A stretch of 64,000 bases of DNA, from the NCBI RefSeq assembly GCF_025567625.1, contig NZ_JAOQJC010000002.1, positions 248,001 through 312,000 on the forward strand, in the 5' to 3' direction. Under the pieces are notes generated by a model. It was not told where the DNA came from. It searched no databases and saw only the letters and a list, made by a program, of their open reading frames with translations. Each line of letters starts with the position of its first letter. Positions within the stretch are counted from its first letter, which is position 1. Origin of the DNA: Paenibacillus sp. J5C2022. Lineage in GTDB: Bacteria > Bacillota > Bacilli > Paenibacillales > Paenibacillaceae. Below, piece after piece: positions 27,026 through 36,495 of this stretch. The position numbers and the translations under genes are program-made.

Positions 27026-27772
27026 ATGCTGGTTCGTGTGGAAGGTATAGTCATTCGCAGCATGGATTATGGCGAGAATCACAAAATCGTTACGCTGTTG
27101 ACGAATGATAACGGCAAGGCGGGCGTGCTCATTCGAGGAGCGAAGAAGGTCAGGAGCAAGCATGCTTCGCTGTCCCAGCCGTTTACGTACGGCGAATTCC
27201 TGTTTTTCCGAGGCAATAGCGGATTAGGCACATTGAATCATGGTGAGATTATCCAATCTCACCATGATTTGCGTATGGATTTGGATCTCGCAGCTTATGC
27301 GTCATATGCAGCTGAACTGACAGACCGGTCGCTGCAGGACGACGAAGCGGGAACCTATCATTTCGAGCAGCTGAAAGCATGTCTGACAGCGCTGCAGGAG
27401 GGGAAGGACCCCGGCATCGTCTTGCATGTCTATGAAATGCGTATTCTGGACATGTCGGGTTATGCTCCCGTGCTGGAGGAGTGCGTGCATTGCGGCAATC
27501 GGGTCGGGCCGTTCAAATTGCTGCCGCATGCGGGGGGGGTGATCTGCTCCCGCTGTACCAGCGGTGCGGCGCATGCTGTACCCGTAAGCGAAAAGGCTCT
27601 GAAGCTGCTCAGACTGTTCAGCAAGCTCGATATGCGAAGGCTTGGCAATATTAACGTATCCGATCATACGAAAGCGGAAATACATGCATGCATGTCCGGC
27701 TTGATGGATGCCCAGCTGGGACTAAGGCTGAAGTCGAAAAATTTCCTGGATCAACTGGGCAAATTAAATTGA
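27026..27772 (+). CDS. recO: DNA repair protein RecO
   Basis: A 248-residue RecO, which loads RecA onto SSB-coated DNA together with RecR. The N-terminal OB fold has VEGIVIRSMDYGE; the C-terminal domain holds the zinc-finger cysteines CVHCGN and CSRC, spaced as in Gram-positive RecO. GGGGGAGAAAGCG precedes ATG 27026. Bases 27236-27269 inside the gene form a perfect inverted repeat, described separately. The stop codon overlaps the -35 box of the glyQS leader. Confidence 0.95.
   Translation: MLVRVEGIVIRSMDYGENHKIVTLLTNDNGKAGVLIRGAKKVRSKHASLSQPFTYGEFLFFRGNSGLGTLNHGEIIQSHHDLRMDLDLAAYASYAAELTDRSLQDDEAGTYHFEQLKACLTALQEGKDPGIVLHVYEMRILDMSGYAPVLEECVHCGNRVGPFKLLPHAGGVICSRCTSGAAHAVPVSEKALKLLRLFSKLDMRRLGNINVSDHTKAEIHACMSGLMDAQLGLRLKSKNFLDQLGKLN
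27236..27269. repeat. Perfect 15-bp palindrome inside recO
   Basis: AATCATGGTGAGATT (27236-27250) is followed by a 4-nt spacer ATCC and its exact reverse complement AATCTCACCATGATT (27255-27269). It lies wholly in coding sequence (protein segment NHGEIIQSHHDL) and no T-run follows, so it is not a normal terminator. Confidence 0.95.
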
Positions 27773-27797
27773 CTTTTATAAGCGGAACGCCTACAAT
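27769..27797 (+). promoter_or_regulatory. Sigma-A promoter of the glyQS T-box transcript
   Basis: TTGACT (27769-27774) and TACAAT (27792-27797) with a 17-nt spacer. The -35 overlaps the recO stop codon. The leader RNA would begin near 27804, just where the T-box structure starts. Confidence 0.85.
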
Positions 27798-27803
27798 AGT
27801 AAA

Positions 27804-28043
27804 TTATGAATATAGAGCTGTGATGGAGAAATTAGTTGCGGACTGAGCCGATAATAGCGAACCGGGGACGGTGAAAGCCCGGGAGGACACTGCAATGAAG
27901 GGCACTCCGGAGCGATGAAAGCGAAAGCGGGTCATCTAAAGAGGCGGCAAGCGCCGACAAGGATGGCCAAGTAGGGTGGAACCGCGGGAATAACAACTCT
28001 CGTCCCTATGTCTGGCGGCAGGCATAGCGACGGGAGTTTTTTG
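27804..28043 (+). promoter_or_regulatory. Glycine-specific T-box leader of glyQS
   Basis: A T-box riboswitch that reads uncharged tRNA-Gly and allows transcription of glyQS when glycine is short. The conserved T-box sequence AGGGTGGAACCGCGG is at 27973-27987. A terminator stem follows: CTCTCGTCCCTATG with CATAGCGACGGGAG, then TTTTTT ending at 28042. The Stem I apical hairpin is CCGGG...CCCGG at about 27862-27882. The probable specifier is GGC at 27901-27903, directly after TGAAG; the metG leader has ATG in the equivalent place after TGAAG. The specifier assignment is inference; the T-box itself is certain. Confidence 0.94.
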
Positions 28044-28119
28044 CCGTAGTGCGGCCGCTGCTCTATGAATGTCTTCGATAGAAGTATTCTCATTTTGAAG
28101 AAATGAAGGAGTGGGGTCA

Positions 28120-29007
28120 TTGAATTTTCAAACGATGATATTGACGCTGCAGCAGTTCTGGGCCGAGCAGAATTGCATACTCGTGCAGCCGTACGATGTA
28201 GAGAAGGGGGCCGGTACGATGAATCCGATGACGTTCCTGCGCTCAATCGGTCCCGAGCCATGGAATGTCGCTTATGTGGAGCCTTCCCGCCGCCCGGCTG
28301 ACGGCAGATATGGCGAGAATCCGAACCGGCTGTATCAGCATCATCAATTCCAGGTCATTCTGAAGCCATCGCCGGACAATATTCAGGAGCTCTATCTGGA
28401 AAGTCTGAAGCGACTTGGCATAGATGCGAAGGACCATGATATTCGCTTCGTTGAAGACAACTGGGAAGCGCCAACGCTCGGAGCATGGGGGCTGGGCTGG
28501 GAAGTATGGCTGGACGGCATGGAAATTACTCAATTCACATACTTCCAGCAAGTAGGCGGGATAGATGCGAATCCCGTCGCAGTTGAAATCACGTACGGTC
28601 TGGAGCGCCTTGCTTCCTATATTCAGGATAAGGAGAATGTATTCGAACTGGAATGGGTGGACGGCGTAACGTATGGAGACGTATTCCTGCAGCCCGAGTA
28701 TGAGCATTCCAAGTATACCTTCGAGACTTCGGATACGGCCATGCTGTTCTCTCTCTTCTCCATGTACGAGGAAGAAGCGAAGAAAACGATGGACAATGCA
28801 CTTGTCTTCCCGGCGTACGACTACGTGCTCAAATGCTCGCACACGTTCAACTTGCTGGATGCAAGGGGTGCGATTAGCGTGACGGAGCGAACCGGTTATA
28901 TTACCCGAGTCCGGAACCTGGCGCGCGGAGTAGCAGCGGCATTCCTGGAAGAGCGCGAGAAGCTGGGATTCCCATTGTTGAAGAAGGAGGCGGCTGAACA
29001 TGACTAG
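28120..29007 (+). CDS. glyQ: Glycyl-tRNA synthetase alpha subunit
   Basis: The 295-residue catalytic alpha chain of the alpha2beta2 glycyl-tRNA synthetase, which charges tRNA-Gly. It has the family blocks [36 protein letters not shown] and [14 protein letters not shown] 28120 is the start: AAGGAG lies 8 nt upstream and the protein begins [11 protein letters not shown] as in Bacillus. The gene follows a T-box leader and overlaps glyS by 8 nt, which implies coupled translation of the two subunits in equal amounts. Confidence 0.97.
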   Translation: MNFQTMILTLQQFWAEQNCILVQPYDVEKGAGTMNPMTFLRSIGPEPWNVAYVEPSRRPADGRYGENPNRLYQHHQFQVILKPSPDNIQELYLESLKRLGIDAKDHDIRFVEDNWEAPTLGAWGLGWEVWLDGMEITQFTYFQQVGGIDANPVAVEITYGLERLASYIQDKENVFELEWVDGVTYGDVFLQPEYEHSKYTFETSDTAMLFSLFSMYEEEAKKTMDNALVFPAYDYVLKCSHTFNLLDARGAISVTERTGYITRVRNLARGVAAAFLEEREKLGFPLLKKEAAEHD

Positions 29008-31081
29008 AGACCTGCTGTTGGAGATAGGGCTTGAGGAAGTGCCCGCCAGATTCGTGCGCGGAGCAATGGAACAGCTTAAGGAAAAGCTGGAGAAGTGGCT
29101 GGCAGAAGCCCGGATTCATCATGGAGTCGTACAAGCGTATGCGACGCCAAGGCGAATTGCCGTCATTGTGAAGGATATGGCGGAGAAGCAGACGGACATG
29201 CAAGAAGAAGCGAAAGGGCCGTCCCGCAAAATTGCTCAAGACGCGGAAGGCAACTGGAGCAAGGCTGCGCTTGGCTTCGCCAGAAGTCAAGGCGTGGAAC
29301 CGGATCAATTGTACTTCAAGGAATTGTCCGGCGTGGAATACGTCTACGCTACCAAGAGCAGCATCGGTGTAGAGTCAAGCAGCCTTCTGCCGCAAGGCTT
29401 GAACGGTCTCGTCTCATCGATGTCCTTCCCGAAAAATATGCGCTGGGGAAGCCAGGAATTTCGCTTCGTTCGACCGATTCGCTGGCTAATAGCACTGCTG
29501 GGACAAGATGTTATCGAGCTTGAGATTGCGGGCGTGACAGCGGGGCGCATATCGAGAGGCCATCGTACGCTGGGGGCGGATGCCGCGATCGGCGAGCCGG
29601 CCGAATATGTCGAGAAGCTGCGCGAGCAGCATGTCATCGTGGACGTGGAAGAACGTCAAGCGATGATTGTGAGCGGCATTCAGGCGTTGATGGCGGACAA
29701 GGGCTGGCATGTGGCCATGAAGGAAGACTTGCTGGAAGAAGTATTGTTCCTTGTGGAGTATCCTACGGCGTTGCACGGCTCATTCGATCCGCAATTTCTG
29801 CAAATTCCGCAGGAAGTGCTCATTACCTCGATGCGGGAGCATCAGCGCTACTTCCCGGTTATGGATGAAGCGGGCAAGCTGCTGCCGCACTTCGTAACGG
29901 TGCGCAATGGGGACAGCCGTTCCATCGAGCTTGTGGCCAGAGGCAATGAGAAGGTGCTGCGCGCCAGATTGTCCGATGCGAAGTTCTTCTACGAGGAAGA
30001 CCACAAGCTGACGATCGATTATGCGATGTCGAAGCTGCGCAATGTCGTCTATCACGAGGAGCTGGGTACGGTCTCGGACAAAGTGGACCGGATAGCAGCC
30101 GTAGCCAAAGGACTGGCGGAGCAGCTTAAGCTGGACGCCCAGGCATCTGCCAATATTCAGCGCGCCGCATCCATCTGCAAATTCGATCTTGTCTCTCAGA
30201 TGGTGTACGAGTTCCCTGAGCTTCAAGGCATCATGGGCGAAGATTACGCCAAGCGCGCTGGCGAATCCGAAGATGTGGCGAAAGCGATTAATGAGCATTA
30301 CCAGCCAAGATTCGCAGGTGACCAAGTGCCTTCTGGTGTGACGGGAGCGATCGTCAGTCTGGCGGACAAGATCGATACGATAGTAGGCTGCTTCTCGATC
30401 GGCATCGTTCCTACCGGCTCGCAAGATCCTTACGCGCTGCGCAGAAGCGCTGCAGGCATCGTGCAGATTATGCTGGCCTTCGGCTTCAAGCTGGAGCTGA
30501 CCGATCTCTACCGTACGGCGCTATCCGTTCATGCTTCACGAGGGCTGAAGCGTCCGGCGGACGAGATTGAGAAGGACTTGAATGAATTCTTCTCGCTCCG
30601 AGTGAAGAACTGGCTGTCTGAGCAAGGATACCGTTACGATGTCATCGATGCGGTAATGGCTTCCGGCATCTCCGATCTGCAGCTGACGGCCAGCCGTGCC
30701 GCAGCCGTGGCGGCAGGTGTGAACGGGAAAGACAAGGCGGCGTTCAAACTGACGGTCGAAGCGTTCAACCGGGTAAGCAATCTGGCTGGTAAAGCGACGA
30801 CGAGATCAGTGGATCGGCAATTGTTCCAGGAAAATGTCGAGCAGGAGCTGTACGATGCATGGCTGGCGCAAGAGGAGACGTTCCGGACGGCATTGGCAGA
30901 TAAGAATGCTGCTGCAGCTCTGCAATCCTTGTCTGCATTGAAGCCGCCTATTCATCAGTACTTCGAGTCTGTCATGGTGATGGCCGAAGATGACCACATC
31001 CGGAACAACCGGCTGGCTACCTTGGCGAATATTGCCGATGATATAAGCCTTGTCGCCGACTTCTCCAAAGTAGTCTGGTAA
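29000..31081 (+). CDS. glyS: Glycyl-tRNA synthetase beta subunit
   Basis: The 693-residue beta subunit, involved in tRNA binding. Typical features are the start [16 protein letters not shown], the REHQRYFPV motif near residue 280 and an HD-like domain with [16 protein letters not shown] sequence around residue 345. The C-terminal anticodon-binding region is helical. AAGGAGGCGGCTGAAC precedes ATG 29000. Length agrees with the family (about 690 residues). Confidence 0.97.
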   Translation: MTRDLLLEIGLEEVPARFVRGAMEQLKEKLEKWLAEARIHHGVVQAYATPRRIAVIVKDMAEKQTDMQEEAKGPSRKIAQDAEGNWSKAALGFARSQGVEPDQLYFKELSGVEYVYATKSSIGVESSSLLPQGLNGLVSSMSFPKNMRWGSQEFRFVRPIRWLIALLGQDVIELEIAGVTAGRISRGHRTLGADAAIGEPAEYVEKLREQHVIVDVEERQAMIVSGIQALMADKGWHVAMKEDLLEEVLFLVEYPTALHGSFDPQFLQIPQEVLITSMREHQRYFPVMDEAGKLLPHFVTVRNGDSRSIELVARGNEKVLRARLSDAKFFYEEDHKLTIDYAMSKLRNVVYHEELGTVSDKVDRIAAVAKGLAEQLKLDAQASANIQRAASICKFDLVSQMVYEFPELQGIMGEDYAKRAGESEDVAKAINEHYQPRFAGDQVPSGVTGAIVSLADKIDTIVGCFSIGIVPTGSQDPYALRRSAAGIVQIMLAFGFKLELTDLYRTALSVHASRGLKRPADEIEKDLNEFFSLRVKNWLSEQGYRYDVIDAVMASGISDLQLTASRAAAVAAGVNGKDKAAFKLTVEAFNRVSNLAGKATTRSVDRQLFQENVEQELYDAWLAQEETFRTALADKNAAAALQSLSALKPPIHQYFESVMVMAEDDHIRNNRLATLANIADDISLVADFSKVVW

Positions 31082-31113
31082 CTCATAACGATACGAAAGG
31101 AGTGAGAATACAC

Positions 31114-31929
31114 TTGTCAGATCATAAAACGGAAGTCGTCGTATATGTCGTGTCGGATGCGGCAGGGGATACGGGAGAACTGGTCGTTCGCGCGGCAATT
31201 GCACAGTTTCATCCCATTCATGCAGATATTCGCAGAGCTCCTTTCGTAACGGACGAGGCGTCGTTGCAGCGCATTGCGGAGCTGGCGAGCGAGCAAGGAG
31301 CCATTGTGCTGTACACGCTTGTCATCCCTGGCCTTAGAGATGCTATGCGAAGACTGGCCGGGCAATACAGCGTATCGGCCATTGACTTGCTTGGTCCGTT
31401 CATCGAGACGCTGGAGGCGGCAACGGGACGATCTTCGCGCAAGGAGCCGGGACTGAATCATGTGCTCGACGCGGATTACTTCCGAAAGGTGGAAGCGGTG
31501 GAATTCGCTGTGAAGTATGATGACGCGCGCGATACGTCCGGTATTCAGAAGGCGGATATCGTGCTGGTCGGCGTATCCCGCACATCCAAAACTCCGTTGT
31601 CGATGTACTTGGCACATCAGAAATTCAAAGTAGCCAACGTTCCGCTCGTGCCGGAGCTGAAGCCTCCCGATGAGTTGTTCAAGCTCGACAAAGGGAAAAT
31701 TGTCGGCTTGACGATTGATGTCGGTTATTTGAATGTCATTCGAAAAGAACGGCTCAAAGCGTTGGGGTTGCCGGATACGGCTTCTTATGCGACAACGGGA
31801 CGGATCGAACAAGAGCTGCTGTATGCGGATGCCATTATGAAGCGGCTGGGCTGCGTTGTCATAGACGTATCCCATAAAGCTGTCGAAGAGACTGCCAGCC
31901 TGATTATGGAATATATGCGGTGCAAATGA
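31114..31929 (+). CDS. PEP synthase / pyruvate-phosphate dikinase regulatory kinase-phosphorylase
   Basis: A 271-residue PPSR (DUF299) protein, a bifunctional ADP-dependent kinase and Pi-dependent pyrophosphorylase that switches PEP synthase or pyruvate-phosphate dikinase off and on. Its P-loop-like motif is GVSRTSKTPLS near residue 150; the start VYVVSDAAGDTGE is diagnostic. It corresponds to yqfL of B. subtilis. TTG 31114 gives MSDHKTEVVVYVV. In B. subtilis the ccpN repressor gene lies between glyS and this gene; here only 32 nt separate them. No ppdK or ppsA gene is in the window. Confidence 0.93.
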   Translation: MSDHKTEVVVYVVSDAAGDTGELVVRAAIAQFHPIHADIRRAPFVTDEASLQRIAELASEQGAIVLYTLVIPGLRDAMRRLAGQYSVSAIDLLGPFIETLEAATGRSSRKEPGLNHVLDADYFRKVEAVEFAVKYDDARDTSGIQKADIVLVGVSRTSKTPLSMYLAHQKFKVANVPLVPELKPPDELFKLDKGKIVGLTIDVGYLNVIRKERLKALGLPDTASYATTGRIEQELLYADAIMKRLGCVVIDVSHKAVEETASLIMEYMRCK

Positions 31930-32047
31930 AGCTTCCCTCTTTGCAAATATTTAATATGCGTTCATTTGATGGGATCTAGCAGGATTTTTTGATCCGGCGC
32001 CGTATATAATAGTACGGTATAGATTGTAGAATGAGCGGTGATGCAAG

Positions 32048-32518
32048 ATTAACAGTTACAAGCCGATTATCTATGTAGATGCCGATGCCTGTCCGGTCAA
32101 GTCGGAAATTGTCCAGACCGCCAGCCGATTCCAAGTGCCCGTTCGCATGATCGCTTCTTACGATCACCGGCTGCAGCCAGCCGAAGGCGTGGAAATTGTG
32201 CAGGTGGACCGGAGCAGTCAGTCCGTGGATCTTTACATCGCGAACCATGCGGCTGCCGGCGATATCGTCGTAACGGCCGACTTTGGTCTGGCTTGCATGG
32301 TGATGGGCAAAAGGGCAATCGCTCTGTCGCCGCGGGGGGAGATGTATACGGAAGGGAACATCGACTATTTAATGGAGCGGAGACATGAAGGCGCCAGACG
32401 CCGCCGTGCCGGCATGCGAACGAAGGGGCCGAAGGCGATGAGCGGCGAGGATGCTGATTGCTTTCAACAAAAGTTGACAAAAGTTTTGCAGAACGTGCAG
32501 GAGAACTATGACGTATAG
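32048..32518 (+). CDS. DUF188 family protein (YaiI/YqxD), apparent ATT start
   Basis: A 156-residue protein of the YaiI/YqxD family, a PIN-like fold of unknown role. The invariant IYVDADACPVK motif is encoded at 32066-32098, upstream of the first in-frame ATG (32144). Reading back, an in-frame TGA ends at 32041 and no ATG, GTG or TTG lies between it and the motif; the only credible start is ATT at 32048, with GGTG 7 nt upstream. The VTADFGLA and ALSPRGEMYTEGNIDYLMERR blocks further on are also family-typical. The position before dnaG-sigA matches B. subtilis yqxD. The family call is firm; the start is inferred. Confidence 0.85.
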   Translation: MNSYKPIIYVDADACPVKSEIVQTASRFQVPVRMIASYDHRLQPAEGVEIVQVDRSSQSVDLYIANHAAAGDIVVTADFGLACMVMGKRAIALSPRGEMYTEGNIDYLMERRHEGARRRRAGMRTKGPKAMSGEDADCFQQKLTKVLQNVQENYDV

Positions 32519-32578
32519 CGAATATAGTTTACAATCTGGATTTGTCTGTGACTTTTCTCATCTGAATGCAGGTGATAC

Positions 32579-34411
32579 ATGATGACAAGTGGAAAAATTC
32601 CTGATGATGTCATTGATGCGGTACGCAAGCGGCATGATATTGCGGAGACTGTCGGGAAATACGTTCATCTGACGAAGCGCGGCAAATACATGGTAGGACT
32701 TTGTCCTTTCCATTCCGAGAAGACACCTTCGTTTACCGTGACGCCTGAGATGCAGATTTATCACTGCTATGGCTGCGGCAAAGGCGGGAATGTCATCAGG
32801 TTTGTCCAGGAGATGGAGGGCTATTCCTTCCCGGAGGCCGTGCGAGTGCTTGCGGAGAGTGCGGGTATTCCGGTAACATGGACATCTTCCGGCCAAGGGA
32901 ATTCCGCCGGACAAGATCCCAATCGGTTGAAAGTTATCGAAGCGCATGAACTGGCCGCCAAATTTTATCATTACTTGCTAAGCAACACGAAGCAAGGGGA
33001 ACGGGCCAAACATTATTTGCGCGAACGAGGAATGACCGACCGGTTAATCGATCAGTTCATGATCGGTTATGCTCCTGACGAGTGGGATGTGCTGTCCCGC
33101 TTCCTGAGCGGCAGGGGATATTCGCTGGAGCTAATGGAAAGCGGAGGCCTGCTGTCGCCGAAATCGGACGGAAGCGGCTATGTGGACCGGTTCCGCGGAC
33201 GCATCATGTTTCCGCTATGGGACCGTGAAGGACAGGCTGTCGCATTCGCCGGGCGGATTATCGACGAGGGTCAGCCCAAGTATTTGAATTCCCCCGAAAG
33301 CATGGTGTTCACGAAGAGCAGAATGCTGTATAACATGCATCATGCGAAGCCATTCGTTCGCAAGAGCAAGTCTGCGGTACTGTTCGAAGGGTTCATGGAC
33401 GTGATTAAAGCATGGAACGCCGGTGTCAAGAACGGTGTTGCAACGATGGGAACGGCCTTGACAGAGGAACATTGCGTCTCGCTCAGACGACAAGCGGAGG
33501 AAGTCGTATTATGCTATGACGGCGACGATGCGGGACAAGCAGCTGCGCACAAATCGATTCCACTGCTTCAGGCTGCCGGCCTGAAGGTGCTTATCGCCAT
33601 TCTTCCGAAGGGCAAGGACCCCGACGAATATATTGAGGAATACGGACCGGAAGCATTCTCCAGGCTTCTGGATGATCCTGTGTCAACTACGAAATTCAGA
33701 CTTATATATTCTCGGAAAAACCATATACTGCTAAAAGAAGAAGGGCGAAAAAATTATCTGATGGAAGCGGTCGGAATTGTAGCCGAACTGGACTCCTCTA
33801 CTGAACGCGAGCTGCACTTGAAGGAGCTGTCGCGCGAATTCGATGTATCCTTGGATGCGCTGAAGCAGGACTGTCATGAATATCGCATGGAGCTGCAAAA
33901 AAAGAAACCGCAAAGGGATAATAACGACAATTCGTGGAATAATGGTAGGAATGAAAAGCGCCGTGTATCACGGGCTTCGACTCTTCTGCCTGCTTATGCC
34001 ACCGCGGAACGCAGATTGCTTCATGTGATGATGCAAAATCGTGAGGTGGCGGAGGATGTGCACGCAAGGCTCGGGGAATCCTTTCATGTAGAGGATCATG
34101 CAGCGCTTGCTGCTTATTTATACGCTTATTATGCCGGAGGCCATGAACCGGACCCCGCCCGATTCATTGAAACTTTACATGATGAACGATTGGAACAAAC
34201 GGCTACGGCAATATTAATGATGGATGGCGGATTTCCTTTCGACGAGGCTGTAATGGAAGCATTTATCCATGATATTAAGAAAGTTCCCAAGCAGAGGGAG
34301 ATCGAAAGGAAACGGGAAGAAATGGTACGTGCCGAGCGTGCCGGCGATGCTATAACGGCAGCGCAGTTAGGTCTTGAGATTATCGCCCTAGAGAGACAGC
34401 TGAAGAATTGA
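32579..34411 (+). CDS. dnaG: DNA primase
   Basis: The 610-residue primase that makes RNA primers at the replication fork. The N-terminal CHC2-type zinc ribbon uses C42, H45, C63 and C66. The TOPRIM catalytic core follows, with LFEGFMDVIKAW and CYDGDDAGQAAAHKS carrying the metal-binding acidic residues. The C-terminal part (about 470-610) is the helicase-interacting domain that contacts DnaB. A possible TACAAT -10 lies at 32530. It precedes sigA by 35 nt, the classical macromolecular synthesis operon arrangement. Confidence 0.97.
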   Translation: MMTSGKIPDDVIDAVRKRHDIAETVGKYVHLTKRGKYMVGLCPFHSEKTPSFTVTPEMQIYHCYGCGKGGNVIRFVQEMEGYSFPEAVRVLAESAGIPVTWTSSGQGNSAGQDPNRLKVIEAHELAAKFYHYLLSNTKQGERAKHYLRERGMTDRLIDQFMIGYAPDEWDVLSRFLSGRGYSLELMESGGLLSPKSDGSGYVDRFRGRIMFPLWDREGQAVAFAGRIIDEGQPKYLNSPESMVFTKSRMLYNMHHAKPFVRKSKSAVLFEGFMDVIKAWNAGVKNGVATMGTALTEEHCVSLRRQAEEVVLCYDGDDAGQAAAHKSIPLLQAAGLKVLIAILPKGKDPDEYIEEYGPEAFSRLLDDPVSTTKFRLIYSRKNHILLKEEGRKNYLMEAVGIVAELDSSTERELHLKELSREFDVSLDALKQDCHEYRMELQKKKPQRDNNDNSWNNGRNEKRRVSRASTLLPAYATAERRLLHVMMQNREVAEDVHARLGESFHVEDHAALAAYLYAYYAGGHEPDPARFIETLHDERLEQTATAILMMDGGFPFDEAVMEAFIHDIKKVPKQREIERKREEMVRAERAGDAITAAQLGLEIIALERQLKN

Positions 34412-34446
34412 CCAGATGACGTTTCTAGGGAGGAGGGAGTCGGAAT

Positions 34447-35574
34447 ATGGCGAATGATCAACATACAGAACTAGATACTGAACAGAAACTTGATCAAGTT
34501 AAGGATCAACTCATTGAGCATGGCAAGAAGCGCTCCTCCTTAACCTACAAGGAAATCATGGAGAAATTGTCTCCGTTCGATCAAGATCCTGAGCAAATTG
34601 ATGAGTTTTTCGAGCAGCTTGACGATTTGGGAATTGAGGTCTTGAACGAAAGCGATGAAGATCCGCTTGTGCAGACAGGAGACGATCAGGAGAGGGATTC
34701 GGACGATTTCAATTTCGACGATGATCTTGCCTTGCCGCCTGGCATAAAAATTAACGATCCTGTCAGAATGTATTTGAAGGAGATCGGACGTGTTCCGCTA
34801 CTCTCTGCCGATGACGAAATCGATCTTGCCATTCGGATCGAGAATGGAGACGAGGAAGCGAAGCGCAGGCTGGCGGAAGCGAATCTCCGTCTCGTCGTCA
34901 GCATTGCCAAGCGCTATGTGGGGCGTGGGATGTTGTTCCTTGACTTGATTCAGGAAGGAAATATGGGTCTTATTAAGGCGGTCGAGAAGTTCGATCACCA
35001 GAAGGGATTCAAATTCAGTACCTATGCCACTTGGTGGATTCGTCAAGCTATTACTCGCGCAATAGCCGACCAGGCTCGGACGATACGTATTCCTGTGCAC
35101 ATGGTGGAAACGATAAACAAGCTCGTCCGCGTATCCAGACAGCTGCTGCAAGAGCTGGGGCGTGAACCGACTCCTGAGGAGATTGCGGAGGAAATGGAGC
35201 TTAGCACGGAGAAGGTACGTGAGATTATGAAGATTGCCCAAGAGCCCGTCTCCTTGGAAACGCCGATTGGCGAGGAAGACGACTCGCATCTGGGTGACTT
35301 TATCGAAGATCAAGAAGCGCTCGCTCCTGCCGATGCTGCTGCATATGAGCTTCTCAAGGAACAGCTGGAGGATGTGCTGGACACCTTGACCGAACGGGAA
35401 GAGAACGTGCTCAGGCTCCGCTTCGGATTGGACGATGGCCGTACCCGTACGCTGGAGGAAGTCGGCAAGGTATTCGGCGTAACGAGAGAGCGGATCAGAC
35501 AGATCGAAGCGAAGGCGCTTCGCAAATTGCGTCATCCAAGCCGCAGCAAGAGGCTTAAAGATTTCCTTGAATAA
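34447..35574 (+). CDS. sigA: RNA polymerase primary sigma factor SigA
   Basis: The 375-residue vegetative sigma factor. All regions are seen: a shortened 1.1 at the N-terminus, 1.2 ([16 protein letters not shown]), 2.1-2.4 ([17 protein letters not shown] and [13 protein letters not shown]), 3 and 4, with the -35-recognising helix-turn-helix [21 protein letters not shown] near the end. The N-terminal half has the long acidic stretch usual in Bacillus SigA. GGGAGGAGGGAGTCGG precedes ATG 34447. A terminator directly follows, separating it from the membrane protein gene. Confidence 0.98.
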   Translation: MANDQHTELDTEQKLDQVKDQLIEHGKKRSSLTYKEIMEKLSPFDQDPEQIDEFFEQLDDLGIEVLNESDEDPLVQTGDDQERDSDDFNFDDDLALPPGIKINDPVRMYLKEIGRVPLLSADDEIDLAIRIENGDEEAKRRLAEANLRLVVSIAKRYVGRGMLFLDLIQEGNMGLIKAVEKFDHQKGFKFSTYATWWIRQAITRAIADQARTIRIPVHMVETINKLVRVSRQLLQELGREPTPEEIAEEMELSTEKVREIMKIAQEPVSLETPIGEEDDSHLGDFIEDQEALAPADAAAYELLKEQLEDVLDTLTEREENVLRLRFGLDDGRTRTLEEVGKVFGVTRERIRQIEAKALRKLRHPSRSKRLKDFLE

Positions 35575-35586
35575 CCCGGATATAAT

Positions 35587-35617
35587 GACCTTCTGCATGA
35601 GCAGCAAGGTCTTTTTT
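35587..35617 (+). terminator. Terminator after sigA
   Basis: GACCTTCTGC pairs with GCAG and AAGGTC (one unpaired base) around an ATGA loop, and a run of six T follows directly. Confidence 0.88.
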
Positions 35618-35649
35618 CTCCTATTTCAACAGAGAGGATATCTGCTGCT

Positions 35650-36495
35650 ATGGAGCATAACCGTGATATTATCGTGAAGGAAATTCGGCATTGGCGCAGG
35701 AGCAAAGTGCTGCCTGACCAGTATTGCGATTTCCTTCTTAATCTGTATCGTGACCCCGATGCGGACCCGGGATCGAACTCCGATCAGGATGCGCCTGGCC
35801 ATACTATCGGGAAAGCGGTCATGGCTATGAGACGGGCAACGGGAAAGCAATGGTTCCTTACATTTGGAACTTTTACCTTAATTTCCTTCGTTGTGCTTTA
35901 TTTTAGCTTTTTTCATCCGCTATTGCAAATCGCAATTATTTTGGGAGGCACGCTTGTCCTGCTCTGGGGCGGCAAGCGATGGAGAATGCGCAGCGAAGCG
36001 GCTGGCTTGTCATTGTCCAGCACAGGGATGCTGCTTCTGCTCGGCGGCGGACTGTACTTGCTTAATCAACATGAGCTGAATGCTTGGGGCTGGCAGGCGG
36101 CGTTCATTAGCGTCTGTGCGCTGTTCTGGATTGTCTATGGCATAAGGATGCGGATGCAAGTGCTTCATCTATGCGGCTGGCTGGCGATGCTGCTTACTTA
36201 CAGCTGGCTGCTGTCCCGATTCGCGCCGGAGCCCAAGTGGTTCGAAGTGCAGCTGTATTGGCTTCCGCTGTCCGTTTTGTTCGGCTGGAGCAGTTGGTTC
36301 CTTCATCGATGGACGAAGGCGGTTCCATTGATTTTATTCGCAGTCTGCGCCTTAACCTGGTTTATGCCGGAAGTGTACAGTCTGGCTTTTCTGAAGGAGA
36401 CGGAGTGGATTCAACTGCAATTGCTAATGAAATTCGCGCTGGGAGGGACACTGCTCTACTTCTTGCGCAAACAATGGATGGTGTGGGTGGCTTAA
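35650..36495 (+). CDS. Unrecognised polytopic membrane protein
   Basis: A 281-residue protein with about eight hydrophobic segments between residues 77 and 280. The soluble N-terminal 65 residues start MEHNRDIIVKEIRHWRRSKVLPDQYCDFLLNLY, resembling the short helical domain found at the front of DUF2157-type bacterial membrane proteins. No catalytic motif is visible. The last base of its stop forms the first base of the trmK start, so it is translated together with trmK; this may be the only functional clue. Function unknown. Confidence 0.72.
   Translation: MEHNRDIIVKEIRHWRRSKVLPDQYCDFLLNLYRDPDADPGSNSDQDAPGHTIGKAVMAMRRATGKQWFLTFGTFTLISFVVLYFSFFHPLLQIAIILGGTLVLLWGGKRWRMRSEAAGLSLSSTGMLLLLGGGLYLLNQHELNAWGWQAAFISVCALFWIVYGIRMRMQVLHLCGWLAMLLTYSWLLSRFAPEPKWFEVQLYWLPLSVLFGWSSWFLHRWTKAVPLILFAVCALTWFMPEVYSLAFLKETEWIQLQLLMKFALGGTLLYFLRKQWMVWVA

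Noticed and set aside
31989..32010. TTGATC and TATAAT upstream of the DUF188 gene
   Set aside because: The spacer is only 10 nt, too short for a sigma-A promoter.
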